From Hymenobacter latericoloratus (GTDB lineage: Bacteria; Bacteroidota; Bacteroidia; Cytophagales; Hymenobacteraceae), in assembly GCF_014199535.1 (NCBI RefSeq), contig NZ_JACHNV010000001.1, positions 558,001 through 622,000 of the forward strand: DNA of 64,000 nt, written 5' to 3'. Under the pieces are notes generated by a model that saw only the letters and a program-made list of their open reading frames with translations, was not told where the DNA came from and made no database searches. A program made the position numbers and the translations under genes. Positions 25,679 through 34,733 of this stretch are shown here, in pieces (position 1 is the stretch's first letter; each line of letters starts with the position of its first letter).

Positions 25679-27025
25679 TCAATCAAATTTCACCCAGTCA
25701 ATTTCAACGGGCATGGTGGTTTTGGCTGATACCACCAGCGTGTGCGTGCCGGGCTTGAAGGTAGATAGAGGGGCTTTCACCTCCTGCCAGCGGCTTCCCT
25801 TCGGTACAGTAACCTGAGCCAGGACGGGGCCAGAGGCTCCATCAACCCTGATCTGCACCGTGGCTCCGGCCGCGGCCGTTACGCGCATAGTCACCGTCCG
25901 GAGGGGCTTCGTGCCGAAGGCTACCCCATTGTACCGCACCCAACCCTGGCTGCCGTTGAATACCGTCTTCCAACCCTGAAACTTGTTGGCCGTATCCAGG
26001 AAAGCAACGGAAGCGCCGCCGGGGCTGAGCTGGCTGTAGCGGTCCAGCTGAATTTTCTGTCGGGCGTCCGTCAGGCCTACGCCGCGCAGGGTGGGCACTA
26101 CTTTCCGGATGGCTCCATCGGGCTCAAAAAACAGACTGTCGATACGAACGGAGCGGTTTTTGTCGAAGGCCGGCGACAAATCGTTGTGGTGGTAAAATAG
26201 GTACCACTGGTTTTTGAACGGTAGGATGGAGTGGTGATTGGTCCAGCAGCCCGTTGGCGACTCGTCCATAATCACGCCCTGGACTTTGAACGGACCCAGC
26301 GGACTGGTGCTGGTAGCGTATTCGAGGCGCTCGGTTTTATTAGCCACGTGCGGATAGGTCAGGTAGTAGGTAGCGTTGCGCTTGAACACGTACGGGCCCT
26401 CCTTCAAGCCTTGCGTGGGCAGCTCGCCCAGCGTAACGGGCTCGGAGGCCAGCTCCAGCATGTTTTCCTTGAGCTTGGCCCCGTAGATGTTGCCTTGTGA
26501 CCAGTAGAGGTAGGCCTGCCCATCCTGGTCGATAAATACATTGGGGTCAATGCCGCGCACTCCTTTGATAGGTAACGGCTGGGGCACGAACGGGCCGGTG
26601 GGCTTATCGGCCACGGCCACCCCGATGGTGAAGCCCTTGCTGCTGGTCGTGTCTTTGGGGGTAGTCGGGAAGTAGAAATAATACTTGCCGTTGCGGTACG
26701 TGCAGTCGGGCGCCCACATGCTGTAGCTGTCGGGCTTCACCCAGGGCACCTTGTTCTGGGTTACAATCACGCCGTGGTCGGTCCAGTCGGTGAGGTTGGC
26801 GGAGGAAAACACGTGGTAGTCTTCCATCACAAACCAGCCCGCCCGCCCGCGCCCGGGAGCGGCCCGAATGTCGTGCGAGGGGTACACGTACACCCGCCCA
26901 TTAAACACCCGCGCCGTGGGGTCGGCCGTGAACTGGTTGGTAATAATGGGGTTCTGCGCCCGGGCCGCGCTGCCCAGCAGGCCGGCCAGCCCCGTCAGGA
27001 TACAGGAAAGTTTGTGCCTCAGCAT
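25679..27025 (-). CDS. Glycoside hydrolase family 43 with C-terminal CBM6-type domain
   Basis: The 448-residue secreted enzyme has a signal peptide (to about residue 23) and a five-bladed GH43 propeller with the three expected acids: base Asp in FTADPTARVF, pKa-modulator Asp in VRGIDPNVFID, and acid Glu in GLKEGPYVFKR. From about residue 320 the sequence becomes a carbohydrate-binding beta-sandwich (CBM6-like, ending TTMPVEIDWVKFD). Family members are arabinofuranosidases or xylosidases acting on hemicellulose side chains or xylo-oligosaccharides. It is the last gene of a same-strand block of xylan-type enzymes; a family-A palindrome separates it from the next GH43. Confidence 0.92.
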   Translation of the reverse strand: MLRHKLSCILTGLAGLLGSAARAQNPIITNQFTADPTARVFNGRVYVYPSHDIRAAPGRGRAGWFVMEDYHVFSSANLTDWTDHGVIVTQNKVPWVKPDSYSMWAPDCTYRNGKYYFYFPTTPKDTTSSKGFTIGVAVADKPTGPFVPQPLPIKGVRGIDPNVFIDQDGQAYLYWSQGNIYGAKLKENMLELASEPVTLGELPTQGLKEGPYVFKRNATYYLTYPHVANKTERLEYATSTSPLGPFKVQGVIMDESPTGCWTNHHSILPFKNQWYLFYHHNDLSPAFDKNRSVRIDSLFFEPDGAIRKVVPTLRGVGLTDARQKIQLDRYSQLSPGGASVAFLDTANKFQGWKTVFNGSQGWVRYNGVAFGTKPLRTVTMRVTAAAGATVQIRVDGASGPVLAQVTVPKGSRWQEVKAPLSTFKPGTHTLVVSAKTTMPVEIDWVKFD

Positions 27026-27087
27026 AAGCGGGTAGAAGTTGGAAGTTGTTGGAGGAACCTACTGGGAGAGGTCCGCAAGCGCCATCC

Positions 27088-27180
27088 GTCATGCGGAGCG
27101 CAGCGAAGCATCTCGCTCGCTTCATTGGGTTAGTCCCCTTGGCGTCAGCGCGCGAGATGCTTCGCTGCGCTCTGCATGAC
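27088..27180. repeat. Palindromic repeat family A, CATCTCGC variant
   Basis: Arms 27088-27116 and 27152-27180 match at 28 of 29 positions and begin GTCATGC, then GAGCGCAGCGAAGCATC. It lies between tandem GH43 genes on the minus strand and lacks the GGTGA-type borders seen on other copies. Confidence 0.85.
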
Positions 27181-27192
27181 CTAGGGAGCAGG

Positions 27193-28773
27193 TTACTTGG
27201 CCCCAGTAATCTGGTCCGCAATCCGGAAGTAGTCGAAGTCGGCGTAGCCGCCGGCAATTTTGGTGGCGTAGTTGAACAGCCCGAACCGGTAGCCCATAAA
27301 GTGCGGCAGCGTGTAGGCCATCTTGAGCGGCTGCCCGATGGGGCGCCACGCTTTACCATCGAGGCTGTAGTAGAAAGTAGCCACATCCTTCCGCTCCCGA
27401 AAGTCGCACTCCGCTTTGAGATACACCGTGTTCTGCGTTAGGGGCAGGCGCTGCAGCTCCACGGGCTTCTCCGTTTCGGCGCTAATCATGACGATGGATT
27501 TGGCGCCGTTGCGGGCTTCAACTCCCACCAGGCCGTACCTTTTTTGCAAGAGGGCCAGGCCGGCAAAATCCCCGTCTTTCAGGTGCGATACATCGAGGGC
27601 GGTGGTGCCGGCACAGGCCGGGCCAATGGTGCGCTGGGTGAGGGTGTTGCGGGCCAGCAGGAAGGTGGTGTCCACGCGGCCGGTGCGCAGGCGCAGGTAG
27701 CCGGGGCGGTCGGTGAGCGACCAGAGGGAATTTTCGGGGTTGTGGTTCCACTGCCACACCAGCGGCAGGGCGGGCTCGTTCTTGCGCCGGGCAAACTCAT
27801 CCGATGCTGCAATACCCGGAATCAGGCCGCTGCTGGGGGGTAGGGGTAGCGTGGTGGGTACCTTGCCTGCCGGGCTGCCCAGCACCGGCCAGCCATCGGC
27901 CCAGGTTACCGGCACCAGGTAGGGGATGCGGCCCACGGCCCCGTAGTCGCGGAACAGATAGGAAAACCACCGGCCGTCGGGCGTGTCGATGAGGCCGCCC
28001 TGGGCCACACCCAGGTCCTGGAGCGCCACCCGGCCTTCGTAGGGGCCAGTGAGCTTGTCGGCCCGGTGTACTACCACGGTGCGCATGCCGCCCTTGGGCC
28101 AGGTGATATTGAAGAGGTAGTACGTGCCCCTGATGTTGAACAGCTGGGAGCCTTCCGCCGGCAGACCGACGTTGGGGCCGGCCGGGGCGCTGGCATTGTC
28201 AATGAGCACCTGCTCCGTGGCGCCGGGCTTCACGGCGGAGGCATCGGCCGTTAGCTCCACCAGCCGCAGCTTACCGGCGCCGTACACCAGGTACACGCGG
28301 TCATCGTTGTCAAAAAACAGGGAATGGTCGTGGTAGCTCGGTTTGAATGAGGCAAGTTTCCAGGGACCTTTCTCGATGTTTCTGGTGGAGTAAATGTAGG
28401 TCTTGCCCGTGGTCTGAGCGAACGTCGAGACGTAGTAGGTGCCCTTATGGAACCGCAGGCTGCTGGCCCACGAGCCGCGGCCGTAGGTGCTCTTGCCGTT
28501 GCGCAGCGCCAGCTCATCCTCGCTACCCAGCGTGTCGGAGGCGTAGCCGACCAGCTGCCAGTTTACCAGGTCCCTGGATTTCATAATGGGCACGCCCGGG
28601 CTCATGTGCATGGTCGTGCTGCTCATGTAGTAGGTCTTGCCCACCCGAATCAGCGACAGGTCCGGCACATCGGCATGGATGATGGGGTTTTGCGCCTGCG
28701 TTACCTGCGCAGCCAGCGGCAGCGCAACGGCGGATGCCACAACAAGGCCAGCGAGTACAATACGATGCTTCAT
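27193..28773 (-). CDS. Glycoside hydrolase family 43 with C-terminal concanavalin-like domain
   Basis: The 526-residue secreted protein has a signal peptide (to about residue 27) and a GH43 propeller. Catalytic acids are visible as HADVPDLSLIRVG (Asp base), SYHDHSLFFDNDD (Asp) and LPAEGSQLFNIRG (Glu). The C-terminal 200 residues match the beta-xylosidase C-terminal concanavalin-A-like module (WQWNHNPENSLWSLTDRPGY, then ATFYYSLDGKAWRPIGQPL, MGYRFGLFNYA). It is probably a beta-xylosidase or exo-xylanase acting outside the cytoplasm. The gene lies between GH8 and the other GH43 on the same strand. Confidence 0.92.
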   Translation of the reverse strand: MKHRIVLAGLVVASAVALPLAAQVTQAQNPIIHADVPDLSLIRVGKTYYMSSTTMHMSPGVPIMKSRDLVNWQLVGYASDTLGSEDELALRNGKSTYGRGSWASSLRFHKGTYYVSTFAQTTGKTYIYSTRNIEKGPWKLASFKPSYHDHSLFFDNDDRVYLVYGAGKLRLVELTADASAVKPGATEQVLIDNASAPAGPNVGLPAEGSQLFNIRGTYYLFNITWPKGGMRTVVVHRADKLTGPYEGRVALQDLGVAQGGLIDTPDGRWFSYLFRDYGAVGRIPYLVPVTWADGWPVLGSPAGKVPTTLPLPPSSGLIPGIAASDEFARRKNEPALPLVWQWNHNPENSLWSLTDRPGYLRLRTGRVDTTFLLARNTLTQRTIGPACAGTTALDVSHLKDGDFAGLALLQKRYGLVGVEARNGAKSIVMISAETEKPVELQRLPLTQNTVYLKAECDFRERKDVATFYYSLDGKAWRPIGQPLKMAYTLPHFMGYRFGLFNYATKIAGGYADFDYFRIADQITGAK

Positions 28774-28815
28774 TCAGTACGGTAGGGGCGGGTTGCGTAT
28801 CGGGCGAGGGGGTAG

Positions 28816-30118
28816 CTACTGCTGGGCGGGCTTGATAGCCTGGTACTTGCCGCTCAGGTGCAGCAGGCTGAACAGATACAACAGGCCGTCGTAGTAGGGG
28901 TCGAAGTAGCCATCCTCGTAGGGCGCCAGCTTGGCGTTCCAGAGGGCATGCACGAAGGCCAGGTCCCGGTCTTGGCGCATGAGCGAGGCCGAGGCGCTGG
29001 TGGCTACCAACCCCAGCGAGTGCCGCAGCTTCCTGACGTCGCCGGCCGGCAAGATGAAGTCGGGCCGCGAGCCGTCCACGTTAAACTGGTCCTCGAACGT
29101 GTTCAGGCCCTTGCCGCGCAGAAAGCCCTGGAAGCGCCGCGCGTACTGCTCCTGCCAGGCTTTGTCCTTGCCAAACCACACGTAGTCCATGGCAATGTTC
29201 ATGGGCACCCGCCACGAATCGTAGCGGAAGGCGGGCGGCGCCCACGTGGTGGCGTGGGGCTGGCCGCTGAACTCGGTGTAGTCGTAGTTGAGGCCGGTGG
29301 GGGCAGCGCAGGCCCGGTGCAGAAACGCCCGCGCCGTATCAGCGCAGGCCCGGTAAAACGGCTCGTGCCCGTCCTTGGCGTAGGTGGCCCACACCTCCAG
29401 GAAGGCCGGCACGTGGTACGAGGGGTCGGTCTAGGTATACATGTCCCCCACGGGCACAAACGTTATCTGTTTGTGCTCGGTGTTGAAGAGGTTGCGCACG
29501 CCGCCGGTGCCATCTTTTTTCCACGAAGCATCCAGGATGCGGCGGGCCTCCTGGTAATAGTTGATGCCGGTGTTATTGCCCCAGCGGTTGGCGGCAAACA
29601 GCAGGCTGGTAATGAAATACAGCTCCCCATCCGAAGCGGGGCCCTCCGAATTAAGCTTCCTGGTAGTGGTGCTGAAGCTCCAGGCGAAGTAGCCTTCCAG
29701 CGGCCCGCTTTGGTGCTGCAGGTTCTTCTTCGACCAGCGCCAGAGGCGGTCAAATACCTCCTTTTTTGTTGAGCTGCACGGCCACCATCATCCCGTACGA
29801 CATGCCTTCGGTGCGGGCGTCGTGGTTTTTCAGGTCCGATACGTAGGCCATGGAGTCGCCCACCTCGAAGTACACCTTGTTGGGCCCTTCAAACACGTCG
29901 TGGTAGGCCTGGGTTACTTTCTGGTCGATGGCGGCCTGGCTGTAGCCTGCCTCCCGCAGCAGGCTAGGGTACTTGCCCGTGTAAAAAGCCCCTTTCTGTG
30001 GGGTAGGCGCCGACTGGGGCGCGCGCTGGGCCGCCGCGCTACCCAGGCCAGCGCCGTGCAGTCCCAGCAGCAACAGGCTAACCCGGCTAAGGTGGAGGAT
30101 AGAGAAGCGTGTTTTCAT
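28816..30118 (-). pseudogene. Broken GH8 gene (exo-oligoxylanase-like), frameshift plus nonsense codon
   Basis: Read from the ATG at 30118, a signal peptide and GH8 start (KGAFYTGKYPSLLREAGYSQ, then RTEGMSYGMMVAVQLNKK) run to a stop at about 29752. Dropping one A from the A6 run near 29756-29761 restores the frame: EVFDRLWRWSKKNLQHQSG, EGYFAWSFSTTTRKLNSEG, ANRWGNNTGINYYQEA. This frame then meets an in-frame TAG at 29431-29433 inside GDMYT(stop)TDPSYHVPAFLEV, and continues to 28816. The proposed acid Glu (TEGMSYG) and base Asp (YDSWRVPMNIAMD) fall in different fragments. Total length, about 433 codons, matches reducing-end xylose-releasing exo-oligoxylanases. Two lesions argue for a real pseudogene; a sequencing error in the A-run alone is possible. 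Confidence 0.88.
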
Positions 30119-30200
30119 AGAGTCAGGGCCGCTGCGGCTCAGCGGGGCGCTTCGCGCAGGTTGGCCGCTTGGTGAGGGGTAGGAAGAATAGGACGCTGAT

Positions 30201-32129
30201 TTAGGGCTGCACCACGAAGCCACCCTGCGCGTGCAGCGTCACGCTGACGGTGCTGCCTGCCACAGCCCGCGTGCTGAAGCTGCGGTTCGTATTGCCGTCG
30301 GTGATGACCGTGCCGCCTTTCAGGCCCAGCTTGCCGAGGTCAACCTGAATGGTTTTGGGCGCATCGGTGGCGTTGATGCCGGCCACGTACCACCCGCCGC
30401 CGGGCGCCTGCCGAGCCAGCACCACGTACTCGCCGGGGAAGCCGTCCACGTACTTCACGTCGGCCCAGCGCGGGGGTAGCTTCTTCACGAAGTCCTGCAC
30501 GTAGGCCGGCTGGGCGGCCATGCCCTCGGGCACCTCGGCGTAGTGCTGAATGCCCGACTGAAACAGCACCGACAAGGCCAGCTCGAAGGCATCAGATGTG
30601 CGGCGCTCTTTGTCGCGTATCTCCGAGAAGGCCATGGGCGTGAAGTCCATCGGGCCCACGGCGTTGCGGGTGAAGGGCAGCGTAGCGCAGTGGGTGGCCT
30701 CCTGGTCGGTGTTGCGCTGGTCGAAGGTCAGGAACTCGAAGCCCTTCACGGCCTCCATGGTCATCAGGTTGGGGTAGGTGCGGTTCCAGCCCCGGGGTAG
30801 GGTAGTACCGTGAAAGTTCACCAGCAAGCCCGCCTGCGCGGCATCCACGAGCAAATCCTGGTAGTAGTTCATGAACGACTGTCCGTCGCCCCCGAAGAAG
30901 TCGATTTTGACCCCGGCCACGCCCATCTGCTTGATGCGGGCAAACTCCCGGCGCCGGCTTTCGGGCTCAAACAGCACGCCCGTGGGCGTTTGCGGGGCCT
31001 CGTTCCAGCGGCCGTTTGAGTTGTACCACACCAGCAGCCCCACGTTTTTGGAGCGGGCGTACTGGGCCAGCTCCTGGGTTTTGTCGTAGCCTATCTGCTT
31101 GTCCCAGAGCGCATCCACCAGGCAGTATTGCCAGTTCATAGTAGCGGCGTAGTCGATGAAGCGGCGCTGCACGTCGTAGGTCGTGTTCTGGTCGCCCATC
31201 AGCACCCACGACCACGACGACTTGCCGGGAGCCCCGGTGAGCACCGGCGTGGTAGCCGGCGCGCTCAGGTCCGTCGTCAGGGTTGATTCTACGATGGGCG
31301 CCAGCGAGTTGCCCACCACCACCACGCGCCAGGGCGTGCGCCACGGCAGGCGGCTTTCGGGCAGCAGGGCCGCCTCGGGCGTGGTTTTTTCGGGCGGCTG
31401 CGGGAAAGCAATGCCGTACTCCGCATCGGGCGACTCGTGGGCCAAGTGGGTGCCGGCGTAGGTGCGGCCCATGCCGGCCTCGGTCAGCAGTATCCAGTGC
31501 CCGTTGGTTTGAAACAAGGCCGGAAACGACCACCCCTGCCCGATGGTGGACGGCGTACCGGCCGCTATGCCGCGCTGGTAATTTTCCTCGTACGAGGGCT
31601 GGGTGTTGGCAAACCCGGTCTGGGCTTTGGCGTGGGGGTGCAGCCAGCCCTTGGCCCCGGCCGGCAGGTGAAACGTGGTGCCCTCGGCCGTGATGCGCTG
31701 CACCTCCTGGCCCGGGCCTTCCAGCACGTACTGAAACGCTACCCCATCGTTCGAGACCTGAAATACCACGCTGAACTCGGGCGTCCCGGCCGCCCCGGCA
31801 AAGTGCAGCACGCGCCGGTTGGCCCGGTAGCGGCAGTTCGCGCGCTTGTCGGTAGTGAGCTGGTAGTCGTCGGTTACGGTGGTTTGCTTGTCGGCTTTCG
31901 TGAGCCGGAGGCCCTGGGTCAGGTCGGCGCTGGCGAGGCGCAGGCCCAGGTGGGAGGGCCGCAGCAGCTCGGTTTGGCGGTAGCGCACGGTGTAGGTGGG
32001 CTGGCCCTGGGCCGTTACGTCCACGGTCACCTGCACGGCCCCGTCGGGGCTTTTGATACGGATGGGTGTAGCGGCCTGGGTTGCGGCGAGGGGTAGGGCC
32101 AGCAGGCAAAGCAATGGGAGGAAGCGCAT
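30201..32129 (-). CDS. Glycoside hydrolase family 97
   Basis: The 642-residue secreted enzyme has a signal peptide (MRFLPLLCLLALPLAATQA) followed by the GH97 N-terminal beta-sandwich (IRIKSPDGAVQVTVDV), the (beta/alpha)8 catalytic barrel, and a C-terminal beta domain (KTIQVDLGKLGLKGG). The segment VAGVKIDFFGGDGQ carries an Asp where retaining GH97 alpha-galactosidases have their nucleophile, rather than the Glu pattern of inverting SusB-type alpha-glucosidases. I therefore favour a retaining alpha-galactosidase-like activity, useful for removing side chains from plant polysaccharides. It sits between the broken GH8 and a GH43 on the same strand. Confidence 0.92.
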   Translation of the reverse strand: MRFLPLLCLLALPLAATQAATPIRIKSPDGAVQVTVDVTAQGQPTYTVRYRQTELLRPSHLGLRLASADLTQGLRLTKADKQTTVTDDYQLTTDKRANCRYRANRRVLHFAGAAGTPEFSVVFQVSNDGVAFQYVLEGPGQEVQRITAEGTTFHLPAGAKGWLHPHAKAQTGFANTQPSYEENYQRGIAAGTPSTIGQGWSFPALFQTNGHWILLTEAGMGRTYAGTHLAHESPDAEYGIAFPQPPEKTTPEAALLPESRLPWRTPWRVVVVGNSLAPIVESTLTTDLSAPATTPVLTGAPGKSSWSWVLMGDQNTTYDVQRRFIDYAATMNWQYCLVDALWDKQIGYDKTQELAQYARSKNVGLLVWYNSNGRWNEAPQTPTGVLFEPESRRREFARIKQMGVAGVKIDFFGGDGQSFMNYYQDLLVDAAQAGLLVNFHGTTLPRGWNRTYPNLMTMEAVKGFEFLTFDQRNTDQEATHCATLPFTRNAVGPMDFTPMAFSEIRDKERRTSDAFELALSVLFQSGIQHYAEVPEGMAAQPAYVQDFVKKLPPRWADVKYVDGFPGEYVVLARQAPGGGWYVAGINATDAPKTIQVDLGKLGLKGGTVITDGNTNRSFSTRAVAGSTVSVTLHAQGGFVVQP

Positions 32130-32161
32130 AGAAGGTGGGTTGGAGCCTGACGAACCGCGAA

Positions 32162-33847
32162 TTATTTCTTGTACATGGGGTCATTCCCCGCGTACTTCAG
32201 CCACTTAAAGGAGGCCGTGTTGGTGGTTGGCTGCCCGGCCGAGGTGCCGTACATGCCGTACAGGCAGCCGATGAAGCCGCCCGCTACCTGCGTGCTCAGG
32301 AAGCGCGTATCCACCTTGTCCTTCAGTAGCGTATAGTTTTTGCCGTCCTCCGAAAAGCGGAAGCTGTAGGTGTCCCCGTCGGCGTTGATGCGCAGCTGTA
32401 CTTTGCCGGCCGCCGTTTTCAGGGGCGCTTGCGCCAGCAACTCGGATTTCTTCGCGTCGGTGGTGCTCTTGAGCAGCTGCACCACGGGCTTGCCACCTTC
32501 TACCGATTTGCAGAGGTAGTAGAAGTGCTTCTCATCCTGAAACACCACCAAACCGGCCGTTTCGTTTTCGGACTTGGCGGCAAAGGTCAGCTCGGTTTCG
32601 GCGCTGCCGTATAGGTGTTGCTGCCGCTTGCCGATAAAGGCCGGGTTGCCCAGTTCGGCTACGGTTTCGGGCTTCAATTTCAGGGTGAGCCCTTTGGCCT
32701 TGCTCAAAGAGAAATTGGTGCTGTCCACGGTGCGCATGAACAGGAGCGCGGGGTCGAGCTGCTTCTCGAAGGTGAGCGTGTAGCTGAAGTTGCCGCTCTG
32801 GGGTAGAGCATCCTTTTGCTTGACTTCCGGGAATTTGGCGGGGTAGGAATACTGCACGCCGTTCGGGCCCGGCACCGTCACGGGCCACTCGTCCTTCCAC
32901 TCCACGGGCACAATAAACGTTTCGCGGCCGGTGTTGTAGAAATTGCCTTCGTAGGGCCGCACGGCCAGGAAAATAGCGTAGGTCTTGCCATCGGGCCCGT
33001 CCACAAACTGCGCGTGCCCGGCCGAGGTGATAGGGTCTTTGCGGTCCTTGGGCAGCTCGCGCTGCGAGAGAATGGGGTTTTTCTCGTAGGGCACGAACGG
33101 GCCCAGGGGCGCCTTGCTGCGGAACACTACCTCCGTGTGGTTGACCGAGGTGCCGCCCTCGGCCGCGTAGAGGTAGTACCAGTCGCCGCGCTTCATTAGG
33201 TGGGGGCCTTCAATCCAGACGGGTTTTTTGCTCAGATCCACGCCACCGTTCACCAGTATTCTGGCCTCGCCCACGGTTTGCAGCTTCACGGGGTCCAGCT
33301 CGATCATCTTGATGGAGCGGTGGCCGTCGTAGAGGGGCTTGTTGTTGGGCGGGTCGCTGTTGTAGATAACGTAGGCTTTGCTACCCTCGAAGTACAGCGA
33401 GGGGTCGATGCCCTTCACCTCCGGCAGAAAAATCGGGTCGCTCCAGGGGCCGGCGGGGTTTTTGGCCGTCACCACAAAGTTGCCCTTGTGGTCAATCAGG
33501 GTGCAGGTGACGTAGTACGTGCCGTTGTGGTACTCAATGGCCGGCGCGAACAGCCCGCGCGTCATCCGGTCGCCCAGGAAGTTCATTTGCGAGGGCCGGC
33601 TGATAACGTTGCCAATCTGCTGCCAGTTTTTCAGGTCCTTGCTATGAAAAACCGGAATGCCCGGGAAGTAAGAGAAGGTAGAGTTAACCAGGTAGTAATC
33701 AGTACCTACCCTGATGACGCTGGGGTCGGGATAGAAGCCATTCAGGATAGGATTAGTCAACTCAATCGATTGTGCAGACAGCATAAAGCTACGGAGCAGC
33801 AGCGCCGGCAGAATGGCGAAGGAGGGTTTCAGTCGCGGTAGTCGCAT
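32162..33847 (-). CDS. Glycoside hydrolase family 43, xylosidase type
   Basis: The 561-residue secreted enzyme has a signal peptide (to about residue 25) and a GH43 propeller with FYPDPSVIRVGTDYYL (Asp base), KGIDPSLYFEGS (Asp) and WIEGPHLMKRGDWYYL (Glu). The C-terminal 190 residues are the GH43 concanavalin-like module (YTLTFEKQLDPALLFMR, ETAGLVVFQDEKHFYYL, RINADGDTYSFRFSEDGKNY). The layout is that of beta-xylosidases and exo-xylanases. It is the first gene of the same-strand glycosidase block and only 32 bp upstream of GH97. I start at the ATG at 33847, which opens the signal peptide, not at the longer alternative 34 codons upstream. Confidence 0.92.
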   Translation of the reverse strand: MRLPRLKPSFAILPALLLRSFMLSAQSIELTNPILNGFYPDPSVIRVGTDYYLVNSTFSYFPGIPVFHSKDLKNWQQIGNVISRPSQMNFLGDRMTRGLFAPAIEYHNGTYYVTCTLIDHKGNFVVTAKNPAGPWSDPIFLPEVKGIDPSLYFEGSKAYVIYNSDPPNNKPLYDGHRSIKMIELDPVKLQTVGEARILVNGGVDLSKKPVWIEGPHLMKRGDWYYLYAAEGGTSVNHTEVVFRSKAPLGPFVPYEKNPILSQRELPKDRKDPITSAGHAQFVDGPDGKTYAIFLAVRPYEGNFYNTGRETFIVPVEWKDEWPVTVPGPNGVQYSYPAKFPEVKQKDALPQSGNFSYTLTFEKQLDPALLFMRTVDSTNFSLSKAKGLTLKLKPETVAELGNPAFIGKRQQHLYGSAETELTFAAKSENETAGLVVFQDEKHFYYLCKSVEGGKPVVQLLKSTTDAKKSELLAQAPLKTAAGKVQLRINADGDTYSFRFSEDGKNYTLLKDKVDTRFLSTQVAGGFIGCLYGMYGTSAGQPTTNTASFKWLKYAGNDPMYKK

Positions 33848-33983
33848 GGAAAGGAGAGAGGGTGAATATTCTGCAATGCTTAAGTAATACGCCCGGCAAT
33901 GACAAGTATTTATTGAAAATGTCGCATAGAGTTGCTCCATTCCTTGCAAATTGCTGAGTACTCTCTTGCTTCTCTTCGTTTAT

Positions 33984-34589
33984 ATGAAGCTAACCATAGC
34001 ATTGCTTAGCCCCACGCTTATACTATGGGCCCCCACCACCCAGGCGCAAGTCCCAACGCCTCTGCACAGGTTTTTTCAGCAAAACTTCGATAGCACTATT
34101 GTTTATCAGAGCGGCTCCAGCCGGAATAATTCGCCCCACTACCTGATTTTGGCTAAGTACCAGAATCGGCTGGCGTTTTTCACCTACACCAGCCCGTACC
34201 GCAACATCCCAGGGCACTACTTTCCTGGCAAGCTGAGCCAAAAATTTGCCAATGAGGAACGACGGTTCCGGGCCACCATTCCGGATACCAACCAGTATTT
34301 GCTGCCCAGAAGGATAGCCGGCGAGATACTGAGCCGCAACTGGCGCCTACTGAACCCGCCCCAGTTGTGGACGATACAGGGAGATCAGCAGGCGCCAAAA
34401 TCAAAAAGTAAGTGCGCAATCGATGATGGCGATGAAAACACGTTCTATTTACTTTCGAAGACCACTATCCAAGTCGCGCACTTTTACGCCCCGGAGTATT
34501 ATGAGCAGTGTGCGGGAAAAGATGTGAATCGGGAGCAGGCCATTCGGGCCAGAAATACATTGCACGCGCTTCTGGCCGAGGCCCGGTAG
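33984..34589 (+). CDS. Secreted protein of unknown function
   Basis: I do not recognise a family. The 201-residue product has a signal peptide (MKLTIALLSPTLILWAPTTQ) and a soluble basic body with many Tyr/Arg residues (LHRFFQQNFDSTIVYQSGSS, HYLILAKYQNRLAFFTY). There are two cysteines in the last third (KCAIDDGDE, YYEQCAGKD), which could form a disulfide in the periplasm. It diverges from the glycosidase block across 136 bp. The start at 33984 is chosen because it opens the signal peptide. Nothing in the context assigns a role. Confidence 0.6.
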   Translation: MKLTIALLSPTLILWAPTTQAQVPTPLHRFFQQNFDSTIVYQSGSSRNNSPHYLILAKYQNRLAFFTYTSPYRNIPGHYFPGKLSQKFANEERRFRATIPDTNQYLLPRRIAGEILSRNWRLLNPPQLWTIQGDQQAPKSKSKCAIDDGDENTFYLLSKTTIQVAHFYAPEYYEQCAGKDVNREQAIRARNTLHALLAEAR

Positions 34590-34733
34590 CCGGGCTCCTA
34601 CTTCGTTGAGTAGCTTGGTTGCGGGCTGATAGCTAGGTGGCATGCTCTGGCAAATGCAACGCTGGCCGCCCGGCTATGTCCATTGCAAGCCGCTGCGTAA
34701 GTTGCGGCCCGACCCATTCCCTACCCCGCTTTC

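Noticed and set aside
29740..29770. Programmed ribosomal frameshift in the GH8 gene
   Set aside because: The shift needed is +1, the A-run is only six long, no stimulatory hairpin is evident, and a nonsense codon blocks the restored frame 330 bp later.
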